From Pisaster brevispinus (taxonomy: Eukaryota > Echinodermata > Asteroidea > Forcipulatida > Asteriidae): 64,000 nt of DNA. The translations under genes were made by a program, and so were the position numbers. This document shows, piece by piece, positions 36,665 through 49,018 of this stretch (its first letter is position 1; each line of letters starts with the position of its first letter). The stretch spans positions 310,001-374,000 of the forward strand of contig JAMKCF010000014.1 of assembly GCA_023634235.1 (NCBI GenBank), in the 5' to 3' direction. The notes under the pieces are model-generated. The model ran no database searches and was not told where the DNA came from. It saw nothing but the letters and a program-made list of their open reading frames with translations.

Positions 36665-36945
36665 TTTCGAATCAGGGAACTGTCCGCCTGTTGGAAGCCC
36701 CGTATACCAAAAGTATACGTGTACATGTACATGTAGATCTACGTTTAATATCAATAGACCATGCAAGTCTCGCGCGTATCCGAACGTTTTGGGGACCACT
36801 GTGGTCCGTGCACGTACATTGCTTTAACGCGTGATGAAAGAAACAAACTCACGCGCTTTAACGGATCCCAAATATTCGAAGACGCGCGAGACTTGCACAG
36901 TCTGTACTGATGAAGCCCAAGCCGGAGCCAAAAGCCGAAGTCCAG
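36665..36945. repeat. Dispersed repeat (CCGCCTGTTTGAAG family), copy 2, interrupted
   Basis: The left part 36665-36755 and right part about 36905-36945 match 24985-25110 in order. The middle is occupied by MITE B copy 2. Confidence 0.6.
36756..36904. mobile_element. Snap-back MITE family B, copy 2 (nested)
   Basis: Inverted ends AGACCATGCAAGTCTCGCGC and, in reverse complement, AGACTGTGCAAGTCTCGCGC. An inner palindrome GGACCACTGTGGTCC is present. It is more CpG-rich and better paired than copy 1, which suggests a younger insertion. Confidence 0.9.
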
Positions 36946-38001
36946 GGAAGTTTCGAAAAGTCAATTTATAAACGATACCACATTGAGAAAATACTACATT
37001 CACTACACACTTAAAATTTGACAACTAGTTATATTTCAATCAGGACATGGCGCACTAGAACTTGAACACTCAACAAACAATACCTTGACTTCCTGCTTTA
37101 AAACTCGGCGTTTAAAAAGTGCCCAGGTGAGAATTGACCCGGATTGGTCCTGGGGGTCCTGTCCCATATCTGGGTGAGGCTGATCTTTATAAATAGGATT
37201 ACAACTCGGATTTTGTGTCAGTTTGACCAAGATCTGGTCATGTTTACACAGGTTTCAGGTCATACTGACCAATAAATTAGTCTGACCCAACAGGACCCAG
37301 ACCTTGGTTAATTCTGACCGGGAAGTTTGTAGAAGGTATTGATCACAAATTAGGAAGGAACCCGTAGTGTTCATCGTATGTCATGCACGTACCCTAAAAA
37401 ACAATTATGATACAATTCTTGGTAGAAATACGTACAGCATTTAGGCCCATACCCCAGTTGGATGTGTCTTTGACTCATTAATGCATTTCTTATCCACAAA
37501 CATAATCACGGTTTTTTTGACAAGACACCTCCACTAATATATTCGTACACCCATATTTAGTTTCTAATTAACTACCGCAAACAACAAAATCCGGACAGAA
37601 TATATACTAGCCCTGCATAGGTCGGAAAGCTACAGTGCTTCACCTAATGTTGACGTCCAATTCCGATGGAAATATTATACATTACATTTAAACCAACAGT
37701 TAACACAGTGTTACAATTTCAGATTAGCCAACGACATAAATGTTTGTGCAATATTACGAAATTACTTCGGAACTAAATGCGTAGTGCTGCAAACCACACT
37801 AAAACTAGGATGCGTTTGCGTTTTCATTTTTGGTTTTCTTCTTGGTAAATGATTGAGGAGAGTTTACAGCTTTTTGTTTGTTGTCGGTAAATAATATATT
37901 AAATAACCTGAAATTAATTAATGAACAGATGCAGTGAGCTGAATAAATGGGTCTCTCGGTAAAGTTATTTTCTAAATCCAAAAGTCCAATGCACACGCGG
38001 T

Positions 38002-39021
38002 TTATGTCGTTCCAGTCGTGTTTGTTTCAGCGGTGCCGTGGTTGCTTGAAGATCCGGGGATGAGCTCACCCAAGATATGAGAACGCATTGCCGCATCGCC
38101 ATAAAACAAGCACTTCACACCTCTCTGAAACTGCTTGTATTTTATGCTGTAGACGATTGGATTGATGCAACAGTTAGCTGCAACCATGAACGTACTGAAG
38201 ACGTTCAACGCACCGGTGAAATCCAACTGAAGCCAGCCAACATTGAACATGAAAAAAGTAAGCTGACTTGGAGTCCAACAGATAAGGAATACAGCGAAGA
38301 CGATGACGAGGGTCTTGAAGGTGTTTCGCCGGGCACGGAAGAGAGAATCCTGCTGGTCGTTCGCAACCTCTGGTGGCATCGACTTTGACCCAGGTACTAT
38401 GATGGGGGCTGGCATAGGGGCAACTCGCAGAGCACCTTTCTTCAATGAGATGGCGGTGTGGATGTAACAGAAGAGCAATACACCAGCAGGTAAGAAGTAC
38501 TGGAGAACAATGAGGAGGGGACCGATGACTATAGAGACAGACACCCGCTGGAATTTACAGATACCACCCACTACTGAGTATATGATGAACGAGTAGGACT
38601 TCAGCAGGAGGCCGATAATCCAAGCGAGGATCATTATAGCGATGGCCGGGCGACGGTCGAAGAAGGTACGGTACTTCAACGGGTAAACAATAGCAACATA
38701 CCGCTCGAGAGTCAATCCAAGTAGGTTGAAAGTCGAGATGACGAAGAAGAGCCAGAGCATAGCGTCCCCGATCCACACCCGGCACAGAAATTCACCAGCC
38801 GCAGTGGCCGGTACTGGGTCCGGGTTGGGAATGTTGCTCTGCAGCAGTAGGAGCAGGGATCCGATGAAATCTATCACGGCTTGGTGGCAAATGAAGGTGT
38901 TGGTCAGAGTGTGCATGAATTTCACTCTGCTGATCACTAAGATGACCAGTCCATTATCTAAAATGCCTAAGATACCTATAATTGTCTTGATTATACGAAG
39001 AACCAGAAGAGCTTCAGCCAT
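38002..39021 (-). CDS. Intronless class A (rhodopsin-like) GPCR, orphan
   Basis: A single open frame of 339 aa with seven hydrophobic segments. Hallmarks: TM1 ILDNGLVILVI (Asp-Asn in place of Gly-Asn), TM2 HQAVIDFIGS, TM3 start FLCRVW with its disulfide Cys partnering GGICKF in loop 2, LERYVAIVYPLKY (ERY in place of DRY), TM6 FLICWTPSQL and TM7 NCCINPIVYSIKY. The C-tail is short and Ser/Thr-rich. The amino end is very short before TM1 and has no N-glycosylation site upstream, so an upstream exon or a truncated N-terminus is possible. The overall pattern is that of peptide-type or invertebrate orphan receptors; I cannot name the ligand. Intronless copies of this class are common in expanded GPCR families. 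Start chosen at the first Met of the open frame. Confidence 0.93.
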   Translation of the reverse strand: MAEALLVLRIIKTIIGILGILDNGLVILVISRVKFMHTLTNTFICHQAVIDFIGSLLLLLQSNIPNPDPVPATAAGEFLCRVWIGDAMLWLFFVISTFNLLGLTLERYVAIVYPLKYRTFFDRRPAIAIMILAWIIGLLLKSYSFIIYSVVGGICKFQRVSVSIVIGPLLIVLQYFLPAGVLLFCYIHTAISLKKGALRVAPMPAPIIVPGSKSMPPEVANDQQDSLFRARRNTFKTLVIVFAVFLICWTPSQLTFFMFNVGWLQLDFTGALNVFSTFMVAANCCINPIVYSIKYKQFQRGVKCLFYGDAAMRSHILGELIPGSSSNHGTAETNTTGTT

Positions 39022-39914
39022 GTTGCCAGCTTACTACAGCAGAAACGACTTTCTAAGTGTGCTCGCTATAGTTGTAAAAGTTTGACGCCACATTTATCTT
39101 CGATCGTATCATCGCCTCTTGACATATTCAACATAGCACAAACAACATTCACCAGTGTTCTATCAAACAGGATATAGCAGTCATGTCGCTTTATAGTGTA
39201 TCATCTGTCCATGTGTCTAGGTAAAAGTGCAGGCCTACTGTATCTTTGGCGTCACCAAGGGTTGGCTGTCTAATTAAAGTATGCCAACGTCACGAACAAT
39301 GGAGGCCCCAATTGGTTCAATCTGATGTATACAGGTACAATGCGCAGCACGGACGAGACACAACGCGTCTCACCACCTGTAACTAATTGATGGTTTTTGT
39401 GTTTTGTAGCATTTGTAGGAAGTGCCAAATGACGTCTTGTCTAATAGCCGACTTTGTTGTCGACTTAATCAGGCTTAATAAGCAATTGAGTGTGTGGTGT
39501 TTTTGAGTCTGTATTTGGTCCCAGATAAATTAAAAGGATGGGGAATGCCGATTTTTCATCTGCAAAAGTAGCCAGTGTTTATGGGTTTGAGGCATTGCAT
39601 GGTGAGGTATATCGATGTATATTCATGTATACATAAATAGCAAAACATTAGACAAATTCTCAAAGAACAAATCTACACAACAAAAAAGTAAAAAATACAC
39701 ATGGTGTTACTGCAAACTGAAAGCCAGAGTTAAATGTTGAATAATGTTGGAGTAGGCCCTCAAGCACCATGTCCTCTTCTCTAGTTTGATACGAGAAGAC
39801 TTCAATGAAAAGAAAAGACCACAATAATCATTGTAAAAGTTTAAATTGACAATCATTATTAACATGTTTTATAAACGAATGAAGTCAATGAACTGAAATG
39901 ATTTACATTACGTC

Positions 39915-40125
39915 ACTGTCGCACTTTTCGAAACCTCGTCTTTTGTTTCAGCACTCACGGCCATTGGCCCTTTCGAAACACAGTGGAAAGCACAGATTTA
40001 CTACCGATGACGGAGCCTAAACAAAGTAGTTTCGAAAAGGGACAAAGACTCTTAAAAGGAAGGTTGCACATTTTGCATCCTACTACTTCGATAGAGGCGG
40101 GACGAGGTCCAAAAGCGTAGCCTCA
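39915..40125. mobile_element. Imperfect inverted-repeat element
   Basis: The outer ends CGCACTTTTCGAAACCTCGT and, in reverse complement, CGCTTTTGGACCTCGTCCC are related. An inner pair CCCTTTCGAAAC and GTTTCGAAAAGGG is also inverted. About 200 bp, non-coding. Confidence 0.5.
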
Positions 40126-41224
40126 AAGGATATTAATTTACCTCTTCATAAGGTAAAACCTAACTAATCATAAAGTACATTCACTACAGTAAAACAAGTG
40201 TGCATCCACACAGGATATTGCAAGGACTGACCCTGTGTCTAAGATGATTGCTAAGGGGGACCCATGTGCGGCAGACTGGCAGTAATTAAAATTTGACAGG
40301 AAAGTTTCAACGGGTGTACCAAAGTGGCCTTGCTTGAAGCTTGAAAGAAAGCAGTAGTAATTGCGTTATACAACGTTTACTGAACAGAGCAAGAACATGG
40401 AGCTGGAGGATGGGTCCAAAAGTGCGCGTTCTATGAAAAGAGTTTTTGAGTTGATTATTAAAAAAAAAACCTAAGTAATGATGCGTGTTAATTTTTTAAA
40501 AATGTATTTATTGATTGTTTATTTATTAGTTTATCTAACTTATTCATTTTTTTTACCAGACCATCATTTTGAATCTTAACAGGGTTCAATTTGCGAAGGG
40601 TCAGACATGACGTTAACACACCTGAGACACATTGTCAAAAGTACATCCCTGTGCAGACTTCTATCGTTATTTCTCTCCCCCCCCCCCCCAGTTATGCTTT
40701 GCATCTTCCCACACTTCTTGGACACAACATTTCTTGTGAAGCATCAAAGTCATTAAAATTGGAGGAGACTTTTGTTTTCCTTTTTTGTTTTGTCCTTGGT
40801 CTCCACAAGTTACCAAATATTCACACCCATTGTTTAATTATGTTCTTCCTGGGATACAAAGAGTCTCTTGTCCAAAAAAAATCTGCTCTTGAGTAATATT
40901 TTGCAAATTACAGAAAGATGATTAATCTTTGGCAGGTGTTTATATTGCCGGCTAGAAACACTTTGTGGTTTTCATCAAGGCCTACGATATAAATGTTTAA
41001 CGATAAGCATATTATCTGACTGACGGTAGGCCTAATGGAATGAAAAAAACATGCATATATTACAATGTCACCGACAGGTTCAATGCACCCCATCAGCAGC
41101 TTTTTAAAATTTATTTTCTTTTCCTTTCAGAGACTCGTGGAAGTCTGATCATTACCCTTCTTGATAAAACAAAAACGAAGAAAATTGTTAAATGTGAGGG
41201 TCTACGACTAGCCTGGACTATTTA

Positions 41225-41530
41225 GTACAACCACCTTTAAGGCAAAGTATACCTTTGGTTTTTGGAACTGTTGATTGTTTTACAAATGTATACTTTAACT
41301 AAACCGTGAAAGTTTCATTTCAAAAGGGGATTGCTGCGTTTTTGAGATATCGCCGAAAATCTAGAGCGTTTTTGTTCACGCAGCAAGAATAATCCCTAAA
41401 TAGAAATACACAATCTGAGAAAACGTTTCTGACCTAGTAACGCTTCTCAGATTCAATTTTTGGGGCATAACTTCAAAGTGAAATGTTTCTCAAAATGATT
41501 TATACTATCGAAAGCTGCTGTAGGCTTCTA
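41225..41530. repeat. Probable dispersed repeat (GAAACGTTTCTC type)
   Basis: The left AAAGTATACCTTTGG and right ATTTATACTATCGAAAGCTG portions surround ATTGCTGCGTTTTTGAGATA and AGAAAACGTTTCTGACC. The style matches short repeats I recall from echinoderm genomes. Only one copy is in the window, so this is recognition rather than demonstration. Confidence 0.4.
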
Positions 41531-42339
41531 ACTAATAAGTTAATAAGTTGTTATTGCCATTAATTTTAAGATTGATTACCAACAACGTAGGCCTATAATA
41601 GTCCCTCTTCATGAAGCGCGGTTGCGATTGAGTGATGTTAAAATCAAAACCTCTTCCGGGTTTTTTTAATATATATTTTTTAATCACGATTAGGCCTATG
41701 TAATTTTCTTTTCTTGTTTCAGTCACAAGGTCTTATTATAAGGGTGCACCAAAGTGTGACCAAATCGTCGCATAACCTCATTTAATAATTTGTAAACCCA
41801 TACATTTATTTTCTATAAAATAAAAGATTTGAAGGTAATTGCTTTTGATTGTTGTACAAATTATTGCCCTGGGGTTGTTGGCCTTTAATCTAGGGGAGGG
41901 GCGCATCTCGAGTAGCCTAGCTCATATATAGTTCCCCAAAAAGCCCCGTGTTTTGCTCAGCACAACATCTATACGGCAAATCCCTCACAACAATAACAAC
42001 AACTTCAACAAAAATGAGGGTGACTTTAATTGTCAGTACATAATTTAGTTTTGATGAAGAGGATAGAGACTTAACCACCGGGGTGCATAGGCCAAGGCCT
42101 TTAAAAAAATTATTATTATATTTTTTGACATTATTGTTAGCGTTGCCATAAACGGCATTGCACCGCTTGAGGGCGCTGTGCAAACAGGTATGACGAATGC
42201 AGCAAAATGGCATAATGACATTAATCGAAAAGTGATGAACGATTAACTTTGGAAAATCCTTAAAAAAATAAAATTGTGTCCGGAAAAAATGTAGAAGGTC
42301 CTTTGAACTGTTTTTATTAAAGCACTGACTAATTTATTT

Positions 42340-42520
42340 TTGTCTTCTTTTTTTCTTTGCTTATTCGCGGCTCAAAAAAAAAAACTTCGATCGGGACGGC
42401 GGAAGACCGAAAACCGGAAGGGTTTGCGCAAAGGTCAGTGTTCTGCGGGGAGGCCATTTCGTCAGGGATGGTGAATTATTGGCCGAGAATTTCGACGAAA
42501 TCTACCCGATTTAGCTATTG
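42340..42520 (+). promoter_or_regulatory. TRIP12: Probable TRIP12 promoter and non-coding first exon
   Basis: A GC- and CpG-rich patch in AT-rich DNA with an ETS-type site ACCGGAAG (about 42412-42420) and CGGAAGACCG nearby. A good donor GCAAAG|GTCAGT at 42433|42434 could end a 5' UTR exon that splices to 52674. The ATG exon of TRIP12 has an AG acceptor upstream of its start codon, so a non-coding first exon is expected somewhere upstream; this is the best candidate. Confidence 0.45.
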
Positions 42521-43205
42521 GAGCTCCTTCTGAAATCCGACATTGTGTATGTATCACATTCTTCCTTCAAAATGTTTACGTTTCAGATCCATATTTTTTG
42601 TTCCATGGGGTGGATTTACGATTTTTATTTGATCACTTTGTGTGGTGCAATTTTGATCTGTATTCGGGGAACTGTGTTTTTGGAAACCATTTTGTGCGGC
42701 TTTGTCAATGCACGAATACGACCAATGCGTGATTGAAATTGAATTGCGTAGCTAGGTTTGGAGTGGTTATACAAAGTGTGCAACTTGGTTATTTAAGTAT
42801 TTGAGATATTGCTCTAGCCATTATGGAGTTTCCATTTTACCAAACTGTTATTTCAAGGAACATTTGCATGAACTAAATGATTACTTTAAAAATAAACTGC
42901 CTGGCTAGCCCTGAGCCAAAAGGCATTGCTACATTACATTGTATGTAGCTGGATGGAGTGTGGGCTAGTTTTTCTGGCCATGGATGGATTTTCAAGTACA
43001 AGTAGTGAGGGTGGAAGGGGAGGGAGAAGTCCGAGTTTACCCTGTCTGGTCTGATCGTCTGATGGTCTGACTCATGAGCTAGAAGTGTTATTACATAATT
43101 TGATGATTCACAGCATTGATGAACTCCACTTGAACTTATTTATAAATAATTTCCTACTAAGTAATACTAACAGTAATCATGTTTAGTAATAAACGTTTTC
43201 TTTAG

Positions 43206-43246
43206 CACAAATGTTACACAAAGAATTATCAAGTGTAACATTTGTG
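43206..43246. repeat. Perfect 14-bp inverted repeat
   Basis: CACAAATGTTACAC at 43206-43219 and its exact reverse complement at 43233-43246, with a 13-base loop. It may be a remnant of a MITE. Confidence 0.9.
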
Positions 43247-43403
43247 TAAAAATTTTTTTTTAGCCTTGATTGGAAGCATCGGTTACTGGGTTAGCTTAGC
43301 AAACACTATTCAGCTGGCAGATCATATAGCGCCCTTTTGACGTGTACATTCGTCATTAGTTAGCAAACATCAAATTTTAATTTTAACCAGAATGTTCCAC
43401 TAC

Positions 43404-43497
43404 TGCTGCGTAGCTCAAGGGAATTATCAGCTCCTCCACTTAACATATTGCAGGCTCAAGCCCTTGTCATTTTTTAGATTTTTTCCCATCACCCAAA
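43404..43497 (+). mobile_element. SINE family C, copy 1 (diverged)
   Basis: GCGTAGCTCAAGGG, then TTAACATATTGCAGGCTCAA and GCCCTTGTCATTTTTTAG. It aligns with the tRNA-like head and the tail of the copies at 46290 and 52108. Confidence 0.45.
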
Positions 43498-46289
43498 ATA
43501 AGAATATTCTTTTTTATTACCAAAATGACTCTTACATTTTAACAAAAAGAAAGTTTCTTACTTACCAAAATATTATTGATAAAATTGTGTTTTGAGTGAA
43601 AAAGTGCAGTCGGATTTGGCATCTTTTCCACATTTGTTTGTTTGTTTGGCTGTTTGGTGGTTTGGTTGTTTTTGTTTTTTTATTGAATTGGAATGCCATG
43701 CAATTCATCTTTAGGATAGTTGCATCACCAGAGGATGCAACATTTATAATCTGCTCCAACTCAAGACAAGCACAACATTCCAATGTTGCAAATTGTAGTA
43801 AATGGTACTGAAGAAGAAGACAATTACTAAGCATGTACTGGTCACTGCTAATCACATTTTAATTAAGACATTTAGGCTGGAATTTGCATTAAAACAAACA
43901 CTTTGCCTTTCTGTTTATAAATATGTCCATGTTATTTTATTATTTTTTAAATTGTGGTTTTTGTCACACTACAGACACTGAATCATTGGCACCCTTTGTT
44001 TAGACGCGCTGGACTGTAAAACCCTATTTGTAGTTGTCCTTCTTGATAAAGTAGTTGCTACAATTACAAAAGCTTAAAATTCTCATTTTGTACGTGCTGT
44101 ATACATGTATGCCTATCTTTCTCCATCTTGCAATTTACCTGATTAACAAAGCTGCCCGTCACTTACATGTATTTTACATGTATTAGCCCATAGAATCTTG
44201 CGCTTTACAGGACACTGTATTAGTGCAGAATTCTGTATAAGCAGTGGCATGATGAAATGGACTCTGTTTACACACAATTATATTACATAACACAACTTAT
44301 ACAGGCAACATGGCAAATGCATGTAATATGACAAAGGATGGTGTAATGAATACATGAATGCATTGGTGAAACTATTTTCATGACTTGAAATATACATGTA
44401 GATGGTTCCATTTAACGAGGCGAAGCTGAGTGGAATTCCATCTTTCAACAAAAATGCTTGGTGAATAATGTAAGGTTTTTGACTTATACCTCCAGGCCAT
44501 GTAATGGTTAATGAATGCCACATGACCTACAATCCTCCAATCAAATGACAAGGATCTACTTGGATGTTTTATGTAATAAAGTATGCTTCATGCTAAAAAT
44601 ACCATCTTATCACATGAAAAGGCCGCTTTGACCATTTCAAATTATACATTGAAACCTACACATAGGCCCTAATGTTTGTAAACAAAAATAATGTGTACAT
44701 AAATAGGTTTCTTTTTATTTTGACCTTACCATGTTTATGTAATGTACATTGTATTTCCAGCATACATGAAATTCACTCACAACTTCTTAACCAGGACTTT
44801 AGAGTAGATTCTAACACATGTTTATGTGTACATGTGTACACCTAATATTTCATGATGATTGCCTAGAGTTAGATCAGTGAGATGGAATTTCTACATCGTA
44901 AATTGATGATTTTGTATGGTTTTGCAAGTTTGCTGTCCCTCCACCACTTTATTTTCAGGGGATAAGGGTGGGGTTTTTTTTTGTTTTTTTTGTTTTTTTT
45001 TGGGGGGGGGGTGGTAGGATAGGGAACCACCATGTAAACAGTTCCAAAAATACAGATTGGAATTAATCCATTTAATAACAAAATTAGAATAACTGCTGTA
45101 TTTGCATTTGGCCTTCTTCCATCATACACACCATACCATACATGTACCATGGAGTCTAAGGCGATGTGTGCATGCATTCTGAAAACTTCCAATAAACACA
45201 TTATAAATGCATGGATAGAATTAAGTTCATCAGCCAACTCAAGCCCTTGACACCCCACACAAACACTCTGAGGTACTGTATGAGGTTTTAATGTGACACC
45301 ACAATTACAAAAGAATGACGCTGAGCATTTCAAGGAATTTCCTCTCAATAAAGAAAGTCTTTCGAGAAGCTTTCAATCAAATCATGATCAAATTAGCCAT
45401 TGTAAAAACTTAAGTCTTGAATGTTTTTCTTTTTCAAGTATAAAAATGATAACAATCATACAATCGCCATTAAATGTAAGACTTGATGTTTGTTTAAATT
45501 GATGACGCTTAGTGTCTGTCAGAAGTAGGGATCTGATTTGTATATGATGTCGTAGGAGTACATGTATCTATGATTTCATGATGTCTTGTGTTAATCAAAC
45601 TTTCATGTGAATGTTTATGCAATAGACCTAATCCAATCATTATGGGCATGCAGTGTTCATGTATAGTGTACATTCGTTTTTAAAACTCAACATTGGACTA
45701 TCCTAACCATCGTATATGAAAACAAATATGATGGTGTAAATTAATTCTCGATGGTTAATTCTCAACATCGTTCCCAAAACAGTTGTTCCCGCTCGTTCGT
45801 CCAAAATAGACAAGATCGTGTCACGGCGAACAAGGTTAGTGTCCTACATGGAGTCATCCACATTGTTTAAAAGGGGTTTTAACTTTTAAGAGTGTTCAGA
45901 TTTTGGGATGGACAAGTTTCTGTGTCTATTTTGTGTTTATTATGAACAATTTTTAAATGAGGAAGACCTTTGAGTCAGTTATATAAAACATATTGAATGC
46001 ATTTCGTTCATCCCCTCAGTGAATTCTGGCTTAAATTCAATTTCATTTGGCTTGGCCTTGTGAAATGGAATAGTCCAGATTTCACCTGGTGATTATATTC
46101 TGTGACACGTGCATTCAATATGTATTTTTATGTTGTTGCTCACAGTTGTTGTGATTCTGTTGATTGTTACTGGGAGACTCAATGTGAGGAAAGAGAGGAA
46201 TCTGATGGGGAAGCCTTTCTTAGCTTGCATACCAGCTACCAGTGTTGCATAAATTGCATAATAAGCCACACATATGTACACATGTACAT

Positions 46290-46378
46290 AATTCGCCAAC
46301 GCTGGCATGTTAATCAGAGGCCATTGGTTCAAATCCCGCTGACCCGCTCTTGTCAATTTTTCTTTGTTCAGCCCCATT
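46290..46378 (+). mobile_element. SINE family C, copy 2
   Basis: GGCATGTTAATCAGAGGCC (anticodon-loop region with GTT), B-box-like GGTTCAAATCC, then tail GTCAATTTTTCTTTGTTCAG. The tail matches the copy at 52108 closely. Confidence 0.65.
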
Positions 46379-47081
46379 AAATTAATGTGTACATTATAAA
46401 GCATGGAGGAAGGCGTGCAATCTACCCAAGTTACTTAAAACCCTATAAACTCTACCCTATGTTAAAATCGGTCACCAGTGGCTGATGAAACAAACAAAAC
46501 ATAAAATTGAAAAATGGCCATAATTTGTTTTCTTCAAAACCTCCTGGAAGGTAAAAAACATATAAATGTAGCCCTATATGTAAGCTTTATAGTGGTGTAT
46601 AATGTTACCCAGGTTATGAGAAGTAAACCTGTCGTTTTTATAACAACCTGAGCGCATGATGCAAAATTCTCAATTAAAGGGTCGAGTTTAAAGGGTTTTT
46701 AACAGTGTATACTGTGCATGCATCAATCCAATCAAGTACATTGTACATAAGTGCATACAGGGTGTACTTCATGTATTCTGCATTCATGAAATGAACTAAG
46801 TTTCTAGAATGTGTCCATACACGTACCATGAATGAATACCCAATTGTACCATGGCGGCAAAGTTTACATGTACACAGTTTACATGTACTGCATGCTGCAT
46901 TTTACAGCCAGATTCATGATTAGAAATTGAATGATGTTAATTTTGCATCGGATTCAACCTGAGTAATATGCCTGGGGACTTTGTTTTCACAGACTCAAGA
47001 CAGTTCTGAGTATACAATTGATGCTCTATACATGAATGGGTAAAACCAAATAATACAAGTAGAAATACTAACAAAAACAAG

Positions 47082-47112
47082 AGGTGTTTGTGCACATGTT
47101 GCACGAACACCT
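47082..47112. repeat. Hairpin identical in design to the end of the 30921 element
   Basis: AGGTGTTTGTGCA, loop CATGT, TGCACGAACACCT: 13-bp arms with one mismatch. Read on the minus strand it matches 30921-30951 and is likewise followed by a TTGTTTTTGTT tract. It is therefore an inverted, terminal-only copy. Confidence 0.85.
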
Positions 47113-48993
47113 AAATATTCACTTGAGTTATTCTCACAGTAAATTTTTTTTATCCAAGGCTATAAAACTTTTCAAAATTATGTCTGGTTCACACCACATA
47201 CATACGTGTAAATTGTTACATGTAGACAGTTGATAGGTCTCTTGCTATTGCTAATTCATCCCCGTCACTATTCCTTAAACTTCATCTTTCACCGGGATTA
47301 AATCAATCAGATGCAGGAGTTTGATGCAGAAGTTTTCCTGTTACATGCATTATCTTCATCACCAATCATGAACGTGTTGGGTATGATTCACCTAGATGGT
47401 ATAGCAGGGGACCTTGGGGGCTTGGAGTTAACAACTTGGTGGTTAATGTGGTAGAGTCTGGCTGGTTACTGGATGGGTGGGACAGTGTAGCAGAGAACGT
47501 GTAGGGGGGTGGAGGAGCTTTGTTGATTACCGTTTTGTGAAGTTATGTACAATCCTTGCTCTATGGTACAATGTAGTATTACGTGTTTCAGTAGTCAGTA
47601 CATCAATAGTTTTTCTGTTTAAGTTGTAATGTATGTTTGTTTGCCAGTTACATATGTATAACCTTCATTAAAATGATAAATTGAAGGTACAGACATCAAA
47701 CATGCACCGTACAGAAGGTACATGAAGTAGCTACCCATACATGACGTGTGTACACACTGTCAAAAAGACGTTTTCACCACAGTTTTAACAGGTCACGACC
47801 CAAAATGCTGCATGTATTGTTCAAGGTACACAGTACACATACATGTACCTATGCACACTGTACATTGATGGTGGCATGCCTTTCATGTTACTTTGTAAAT
47901 CATTTGTGTAAAATGCAATGTAGGCGTACTTGTTAGTCATGTAAATTTGTGCCAAAGAATTTTATTTGAGTTTGATGGCACTACAATGTTACACTTTGAA
48001 GTAGATTTTATGAGGCTGGGTTGCGTATAATTCCATTATCTGATTACTCTGATTTTTGGTAATATATGTGTTGTGCTCACATTTTTATTGTGTTTGAAAA
48101 TAGTGATTTAAGGGAAGTGAAGGCCTCAAATTACAATGTACAAATACATGTAACCCATGACACCCACAGCAAATGCCCTGGTGCCCTGTGATTTTGCTGT
48201 GGTGCCCTTTGTAAAGCTGCAATACAAGTTTACATTATCCTCATAGAAGTGCCCCTTAACAACAAATGTACATGTACCAATTTGTGTGCCCCTCCAAGAG
48301 CAAAGTTCAAGGCCCAGGAAGGCAGTTAATATGTCAGTCCCCAGTTTGGGTTCATTTACTTGGAAATACATAATAATTACATACACTTCCTGTGAGGAAT
48401 TTCATAGATGGCATAACTCCTAAATTTGTGTATTTCTCATTTGAAGTGACTTGGAAATGATGATGGTGTTATGTGCATGGTGGTCAGAAGATGTTATAGT
48501 CTGTGTAGCAAAGAGTATGATATGGAGGTAAAGATGGGGAGGTTGAGGTCCAGACCATCATGGATCAATGGTCATGAAGTACATGTATAGACCTTTCTTT
48601 TGCAACGTCACAGCCCAAGTTTTTGCCAACCCAGGTTGGAAAACTATGGAACCCATAAATGCAAAACAAAAACAGATAACTACAGTTTGTAACAATGTTA
48701 CACAAATATTCAAAATTAGTGTTGAATTTATTGGAAACAAAGCAACCGATCATGGGAGGAATTTTATTTAATTAGATGTTTACCGAAAATGTTGAAATTG
48801 GGTAAAACATCTGTTATCACTATTGAATGTTTTACTAACATTCGGCGGTCCATGCCAACTAACGCTGTTTGTTTATCAACAATGGAAAGGTCTATAGCAG
48901 GACAAGAACTGAATTTCTATGGCGGCTGAATAGGATTTTGTACTTTGGTGACAACCGCTGCAGTGCAGTTTTGTGCCATCATGAATTGAGTTG

Positions 48994-49018
48994 GAGAGAG
49001 AGAGAGAGAGAGAGAGAG
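48994..49018. repeat. (AG)n microsatellite
   Basis: About 12 uninterrupted AG dinucleotides. Confidence 0.95.

Larger units (their letters stand above)
33090..38001. other. Intergenic region between CUL3 and the GPCR gene
   Basis: No convincing exons on either strand. Apart from the repeats listed separately it holds a C-rich run near 34075, a T/G-rich tract (34954-35043) and scattered short open frames without recognisable similarity. Confidence 0.6.
39022..42340. other. Intergenic region between the GPCR and TRIP12 genes
   Basis: Includes the GPCR 5' flank and the repeats listed at 39915 and 41225. No further coding region is supported. Confidence 0.6.

Noticed and set aside
38077..39085. 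Plus-strand open frames opposite the GPCR gene
   Set aside because: They are antisense shadows of the GPCR frame, which has all the family motifs.
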